A DNA stretch of 64,000 nucleotides from assembly GCF_039537585.1 (NCBI RefSeq), contig NZ_BAABAU010000001.1, forward strand, positions 248,001-312,000, in the 5' to 3' direction. The position numbers were made by a program, and so were the translations under genes. The notes under the pieces were generated by a model. That model was not told where the DNA came from. It searched no databases and was given only the letters and a program-made list of their open reading frames with translations. Below are positions 59,893 through 64,000 of this stretch, one piece after another (position 1 is the first letter of the stretch; every line of letters starts with the position of its first letter). Source of the DNA: Frondihabitans peucedani. Its GTDB lineage: Bacteria > Actinomycetota > Actinomycetes > Actinomycetales > Microbacteriaceae.

Positions 59893-60665
59893 CGGCGGGG
59901 GGGCCGACGACGACCCGGAGCGACCTCGTCTTCCTGCGACGGCGCGTGCGACCCGAGCGGGAGCGTCCGCAGCAAGTGGAGCGTCCGCAGCAGGCCCCGC
60001 GTCCGCAGCACGCGACGCATCAGCAGCAGGCACCGCGTCCGCAACAGGCGCCGCGTCCGCAGGCCGCCCAGGCCCGACCGCCGGCCTCCACCGGTCTCTC
60101 GCTGGGGGCACCGTCGACCGCTGCTCCGAGGCCCGCGCGCCCTCGTCTGCCGCAGCCCTTCGCGGCTCCCGGCCTCGGCGACGTGCGCGAGATCGACGGG
60201 CGGTCTCCCGTCGTCAGAGTCGATCGGGTGCGCTCGGCCGTCGGCACGCTGATCATCGCCGGGGCCTCGAGTGTGGCCTGGGAGTCGGTCTCGGGTGTCA
60301 CCGGCGCGGCCACCAGCGAGGGCGAGATCACCGGATCGGCGGCGCCGACCGACGGCAACCGGCCTCTCGTGGAGTTCGAGAACGGAGCGGTGCTGGTGAC
60401 GCTCCGGCACGTCCGGGAACTCCGCCGGGCCCTCGTCCTGGGCCGCCGGACGGAGGCTCTCGCCCTCCGCTTCTTCGACGGCGCGACGCTGACGGTTCCG
60501 ACGGGAGTGCCGGAGCGGCTCTCCCTGCTCCAGATCCTCGTCGTCGACGGCATGCTCGAGCTGCGCTCGGAGCCCGTCGACCCGTCTCTGGCAGATCCGA
60601 GCATTCACCAGGAGTTCGGTTTCTCGATGACGCGTCGATTCGCTCTCCCCGACGGCCCGGGCTGA
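59889..60665 (+). CDS. Uncharacterised Ter-cluster protein with RPQQ-repeat linker
   Basis: A 258-aa protein starting at GTG that overlaps the divergent TerD stop. Residues about 25-60 are six units of (R/H)(P/Q)Q(Q/H/A)xx from a perfect 18-bp repeat. A Pro-rich stretch follows, then a beta-rich C-terminal domain (VGTLIIAGASSVAWESVSGV, LVEFENGAVLVTLRHVREL). No family recognised. Possibly a Ter cluster effector with a flexible linker. 9 bp before the lyase gene. Confidence 0.7.
   Translation: MTAGGPTTTRSDLVFLRRRVRPERERPQQVERPQQAPRPQHATHQQQAPRPQQAPRPQAAQARPPASTGLSLGAPSTAAPRPARPRLPQPFAAPGLGDVREIDGRSPVVRVDRVRSAVGTLIIAGASSVAWESVSGVTGAATSEGEITGSAAPTDGNRPLVEFENGAVLVTLRHVRELRRALVLGRRTEALALRFFDGATLTVPTGVPERLSLLQILVVDGMLELRSEPVDPSLADPSIHQEFGFSMTRRFALPDGPG
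59963..60070 (+). repeat. Six 18-bp in-frame units encoding RPQQxx
   Basis: GCGTCCGCAGCA-type units start at 59963, 59981, 59999, 60017 (GCATCAGCAGCA), 60035 and 60053, exactly 18 bp apart. Confidence 0.92.
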
Positions 60666-60674
60666 GAATCAAGG

Positions 60675-61859
60675 ATGCGCCACTTCCCCTTCCTGACCGA
60701 CGAGCAGCGGACGAGGCTCTTCTCCGTCGAGCCGCGCGAACTGACCGTGGCGAGTCCGGCGCCCCTGGTCGCCGCGGCCCTCGGCGCCACGCTGTACTCG
60801 CCGGGAGACCGGCCGACGCTGGTCGCCGACGTGCAGAAGATGGCGGCCCGGGGCTGCTTGAGCATGGTGCTCTGCCTCGAAGACAGCATCTCCGACCGCG
60901 CGGTCCCCGAGGCCGAGCAGACCGTCGTCGACGCCGTCGTCGAGCTCGCGCGCCTCGACGCCGAGAAGCTGCTCGTCGACGAGCTGCCGCTGCTGTTCGT
61001 CCGCGTCCGCACTCCCGAGCAGATGCGGAGCATCACCGACCGCATGGGGGCGGCCGTCGCGATCCTGGCCGGCTTCGTCATCCCGAAGTTCCGCGCGGGC
61101 GAGGGGTACGGCCAGGCGTTCCTCGACGCCCTGCACGACATCCGGAGGGCTGCACCCGAGCAGGCGCACCGTCTCCGCATCATGCCGATCCTCGAGTCGC
61201 CCGAGATGATCCACTCCGAGACGCGGGTCGAGGCGCTGGCCGACATCGCGACCGTGCTCCGCGAAAACCGCGACGACGTCCTCGCTGTGCGGATCGGCGC
61301 GACCGACCTGTCGAGCATCTTCGGTCTCCGGCGTTCCCGTGATCTCACGATCTACGACGTGAAGGTCGTGTCGTCGGTGATCTCCGACGTGGTGAACGTC
61401 CTCGGACGGACCGACGGCGGCTTCGTCATCACCGGGACCGTCTGGGAGCATTTCGCCGACACGGAGCGGCTCCTCCGCCCGCAGCTGCGTCTCACGCCGT
61501 TCGTCGACGCCAGCGACGAGGATCTACGCCGCCGCCTCCTCCTGCAGAACTTCGACGGCCTCATGCGCGAGATCTCGCTCGATCAGGCCAACGGGCTCCT
61601 CGGGAAGACCGTCATCCACCCCTCCCACGTCCCGGTCGTGCACGCCATGAGCGTCATCAGCTCCGAGGAGTACCTCGACGCTCTGGCCATCGACGCCGAC
61701 CTCGGTGGCGGTGTGTCGGCGTCGCCGTCGCGCAACAAGATGAACGAGATGAAGCCCCATCAGGCCTGGGCGCAGAAGACCCTTCTGCGCGCCGCCGCCT
61801 TCGGGGTCGCGGCCCAGGACGTCACCTACGTCGACCTGCTCGAAGCGAGCATGCGGTGA
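60675..61859 (+). CDS. HpcH/HpaI aldolase/citrate lyase family protein (Ter-associated CitE-like)
   Basis: A 394-aa protein with the CitE/HpcH TIM barrel: LSMVLCLEDSISDRAVPEAE with the Mg-binding Glu/Asp, IMPILESPEMIHSETRVEAL, AVRIGATDLSSIFGLRRSRD, and TVIHPSHVPVVHAMSV. CitE-like C-C lyases are a fixed member of the Ter biosynthetic module with a PRTase, StiP, HAD and ATP-grasp genes. The product is an unidentified small molecule. AAGGATG start; overlaps the next gene. Confidence 0.88.
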   Translation: MRHFPFLTDEQRTRLFSVEPRELTVASPAPLVAAALGATLYSPGDRPTLVADVQKMAARGCLSMVLCLEDSISDRAVPEAEQTVVDAVVELARLDAEKLLVDELPLLFVRVRTPEQMRSITDRMGAAVAILAGFVIPKFRAGEGYGQAFLDALHDIRRAAPEQAHRLRIMPILESPEMIHSETRVEALADIATVLRENRDDVLAVRIGATDLSSIFGLRRSRDLTIYDVKVVSSVISDVVNVLGRTDGGFVITGTVWEHFADTERLLRPQLRLTPFVDASDEDLRRRLLLQNFDGLMREISLDQANGLLGKTVIHPSHVPVVHAMSVISSEEYLDALAIDADLGGGVSASPSRNKMNEMKPHQAWAQKTLLRAAAFGVAAQDVTYVDLLEASMR

Positions 61860-63322
61860 ACGACGAGCATGGGCTGTCCGGCGTCGTCGACCCGGGCGGA
61901 TTCGTCGCGGAGCGCTTCGGCGTCCGACTCCACACCGATCAGGAGGCGAGCGTCGTCCCCGTCGGACGACTGGTCGGGCTCGCGCTCCGGAAGAACCCGC
62001 GCCGGGCCCACCTCCTCGTCTCGACCGTCCTGGCGAAGCACGTGCCGACCGACCCGGCGACGACGATCGCCGCGGGTGCCCTGCTCGGCGTGCTGGTCGC
62101 CGAGCTCCTCGCCGCCGAGGGCGGGGTCCCGCGGCTGCCGTCGGCCCGGGCGAGGGCGTTCGGCGATCGACTCACGGAGGTCCTCGAAGGGAGGGGCAGA
62201 GCCGACGGTCTCCGGGCCCTCCTCGTCGACGCGAGGGTCTCCGATCCTGCGCTGTCGGTGATCGGATACGCCGAGACGGCGACCGGCCTCGGCAGGATCG
62301 TGGCCGACACGCTCGGAGCGGCGTACATCCACTCCACGCGCCTCGACGTGCCCGGCTCGCGCTCGTTCGCCGGCTTCGAGGAGGAGCACTCGCACGCGAC
62401 GAGTCACCGGCTGCTCCCCCGCCGGAGCGACTGGTTCCGCGCCGGAGGGACCGTCGTGCTGGTCGACGACGAGGTGAGCACCGGATCGACGATCATCAAC
62501 ACGATCCGTTCGCTGCACGCCGTCGTGCCGCAGCGCCGGTGGGTGGTCGCCGCGCTGATCGACCTCCGCTCCGGGGTCGACCGGGCCCGCTTCGACGCCC
62601 TCGCGGCCGAGCTCGGCGCCGCGATCGACGTCGTGGCCCTCGGGACCGGCAGCATCGACCTCCCGAGCGGTCTTCTCGACGAGGCACAGCGGTTCTTCGC
62701 AGACACGGCTGATGCCGTTGTGCCCGACGCGCACGTCTCCGCGCCGGGAGCCGTGTCGCTCGTCGACCTCCGCGCGCACCCGCCCGTCCCCCTCGACCGG
62801 TTCGGCACCCTCGCCGACGAGCGTCCCGACCTCCTCGCCGGGTCCGAGACGGCGCGTGCCCTCGCGGCGGCCGTCGCGGCGGAGGCCGCGGTCCCGCGGC
62901 GAGATCCGCAGGATCACGACAGCCCGCCTCGCGTCCTCGTCCTCGGCACCGAGGAGGCCATCGCCCTCCCGCTGGCCGTCGCCGACGCGCTCCGCGAGGC
63001 GACGACGGCCGAGGTGGTCTTCTCGACGACGACGCGCTCTCCCATCCACCCTCTCGACCGCGGCGACTACGCGATCCAGACGGCGGTCCGCTTCGACCGG
63101 CACGACCGGGTGCTCGATGACGAGCCGCGGCGCTACGCCTACAACCTCACCCGGGGCGGCGAACGCTTTGACGAGATCGTGCTCGTCCCCGAGCCCGGCA
63201 CACCGGAAGACGCCCTGACCGGGCCGGGCAGCGTGACCGAGGCCCTCGCGGGCGTCGCCTCCCGGGTGACCGTGATCCTGCTGACCGCCCCTCTCGCCCC
63301 TTCGGAGTCCTCCCGTGCCTGA
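61856..63322 (+). CDS. Phosphoribosyltransferase family protein (Ter-associated)
   Basis: A 488-aa protein. The N-terminal half is a PRTase domain with PRPP-binding VLVDDEVSTGSTIINTIRSL near residue 207; an orotate-PRTase-like AATGLGRIVADTLG region precedes it. A second domain (VLVLGTEEAIALPLAVADAL, TTRSPIHPLDRGDYAIQTAV) is the TRSP domain of this family. Predicted to join a base-like moiety to phosphoribose for the Ter metabolite. GTG start overlaps the lyase stop by 4 nt. Confidence 0.88.
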   Translation: MNDEHGLSGVVDPGGFVAERFGVRLHTDQEASVVPVGRLVGLALRKNPRRAHLLVSTVLAKHVPTDPATTIAAGALLGVLVAELLAAEGGVPRLPSARARAFGDRLTEVLEGRGRADGLRALLVDARVSDPALSVIGYAETATGLGRIVADTLGAAYIHSTRLDVPGSRSFAGFEEEHSHATSHRLLPRRSDWFRAGGTVVLVDDEVSTGSTIINTIRSLHAVVPQRRWVVAALIDLRSGVDRARFDALAAELGAAIDVVALGTGSIDLPSGLLDEAQRFFADTADAVVPDAHVSAPGAVSLVDLRAHPPVPLDRFGTLADERPDLLAGSETARALAAAVAAEAAVPRRDPQDHDSPPRVLVLGTEEAIALPLAVADALREATTAEVVFSTTTRSPIHPLDRGDYAIQTAVRFDRHDRVLDDEPRRYAYNLTRGGERFDEIVLVPEPGTPEDALTGPGSVTEALAGVASRVTVILLTAPLAPSESSRA

Positions 63323-64000
63323 GCCCCTCACCTCCCCCGCCTTCGGGTCGTACTCCCCCGACGACGTCGGCTGGCTCCTCCACGACCTCGGCGACCTCGC
63401 CCTCGAGGCCGACGCGGCGACCCGCGAGGCCGAGATCCAGTCCGGGCGGGCGAACTACGCCGAGTCGCTGCCGATCGAGTACGTCCCGACCGCCGAGTAC
63501 CAGGCGCTCTATCGCGAGGCGCTCGAGCGGTCGAGTCGCAGGATCGCCGAGGCGGTCGGGGTGGTCACCGAACTCGCCCTCGCCGCGCGGCGGGCGACAC
63601 CGGTCTTCGTGTCTCTGGCCCGTGCCGGGACCCCCGTCGGCGTCCTGATGCGGCGCTGGGCCCGGGAGGTCCGCGGGCTCGACGTGCCGCACTACACGAT
63701 GAGCATCGTCCGGGGCGTCGGGATCGACGAGACGGCCCTCCACTACCTGGCCGAGCACCACGATCCCGGAGACGTCGTGTTCGTCGACGGCTGGACGGGC
63801 AAGGGCGCGATCGCCCGCGAGCTCTCGGCGGCGCTCGCCCTCTTCGCGGAGCGGACCGGCATCCGATTCTCCGACGACCTGGCGGTGCTCGCCGATCCCG
63901 GTCACTGCGTCACGATCTTCGGCACGCGAGACGACTACCTGATCCCCTCGGCGTGCCTCAACTCGACCGTGTCCGGTCTCGTGTCGCGGACCGTCTACAG
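63315..64000 (+). CDS. Cysteine protease StiP family protein (partial, cut by window end)
   Basis: A GTG-start gene open to the window end (228 codons visible). FGSYSPDDVGWLLHDLGDLA begins the protein; VFVSLARAGTPVGVLMRRW is followed by a PRTase-like loop, VFVDGWTGKGAIARELSAAL, and CLNSTVSGLVSRTV. It matches the StiP/PELOTA-linked protein of Ter clusters. It overlaps the phosphoribosyltransferase stop by 8 nt. The rest of the module (HAD, ATP-grasp) would lie beyond 64000. Confidence 0.85.
   Translation, partial: MPEPLTSPAFGSYSPDDVGWLLHDLGDLALEADAATREAEIQSGRANYAESLPIEYVPTAEYQALYREALERSSRRIAEAVGVVTELALAARRATPVFVSLARAGTPVGVLMRRWAREVRGLDVPHYTMSIVRGVGIDETALHYLAEHHDPGDVVFVDGWTGKGAIARELSAALALFAERTGIRFSDDLAVLADPGHCVTIFGTRDDYLIPSACLNSTVSGLVSRTVY

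Overview
The window is a 64-kb piece of a high-GC (roughly 70%) actinobacterial chromosome, most likely from Microbacteriaceae (Micrococcales). Evidence: RbpA, the mycothiol ligase MshC, PafB/PafC, HelY and TatA/TatC; dense GTGA/ATGA gene overlaps; and many TAnnnT -10 boxes 6-8 nt before start codons (leaderless transcripts). The family assignment is inference. No prophage, insertion sequence, rRNA or CRISPR array was seen.

Layout. (1) 1-6362: a same-strand catabolic-looking operon led by a MurR/RpiR-type regulator, with an SDR, a DUF885 peptidase-like protein, an alpha/beta hydrolase, a ketopantoate-reductase-like enzyme and a zinc alcohol dehydrogenase. (2) 6397-13567: a zinc-ribbon protein, a NarL-type two-component pair, a GT2-GtrA glycosyltransferase, SDR-Nudix, NfeD-SPFH and a GDPD. 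(3) 13644-28511: the conserved actinobacterial backbone rbpA / lnt-helY / tatC-tatA / pafC-pafB / two FKBP lipoproteins / trmI-HAD / PAC2 / mshC-uppP. It follows the order of M. tuberculosis Rv2050-Rv2136c, but the Pup-proteasome genes (mpa, dop, pup, prcBA, pafA) expected between pafB and trmI are absent. (4) 28528-33041: an M20 peptidase, tRNA-Leu(GAG), an aldo/keto reductase, a small acidic protein and a type II NADH dehydrogenase.

(5) 33095-33841 is a long regulatory-looking intergenic region with repeated TCACCCGT elements. It precedes a tightly overlapped five-gene surface-glycan operon (33842-39114): initiating sugar transferase, GT4, CDP-alcohol phosphotransferase, a Wzz-like protein whose extracytoplasmic domain is reduced to about 15 residues, and a TagD-like cytidylyltransferase. 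(6) 39182-40524: small orphan genes and a noncoding array of about 150-bp tandem repeats bounded by a perfect 18-bp inverted repeat. (7) 40525-54364: DExH helicase and DinB, acyl-CoA dehydrogenase-like protein, SGNH hydrolase, D-Ala-D-Ala carboxypeptidase, SpoU-type RNA methyltransferase, sirtuin, phosphatase, GT4, hydrolase, trehalose synthase and a DEDDh exonuclease.

(8) 54377-64000 (end): a Ter stress-response cluster: a DUF475/TerC-like membrane protein carrying a canonical EF-hand loop, four TerD-family proteins (one without the Ca-binding residues), TelA, two unknown proteins, and the start of the Ter-linked biosynthetic module (HpcH/HpaI-CitE-like lyase, phosphoribosyltransferase, StiP-like protein cut by the window end).

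Two signals cut across genes. The octamer GATCCTGC/GCAGGATC occurs about 47 times by eye, against about 2 expected from base composition, and often uses codons that are rare here. Short in-frame tandem duplications of 12, 18, 21 and 30 bp are present in at least six genes.
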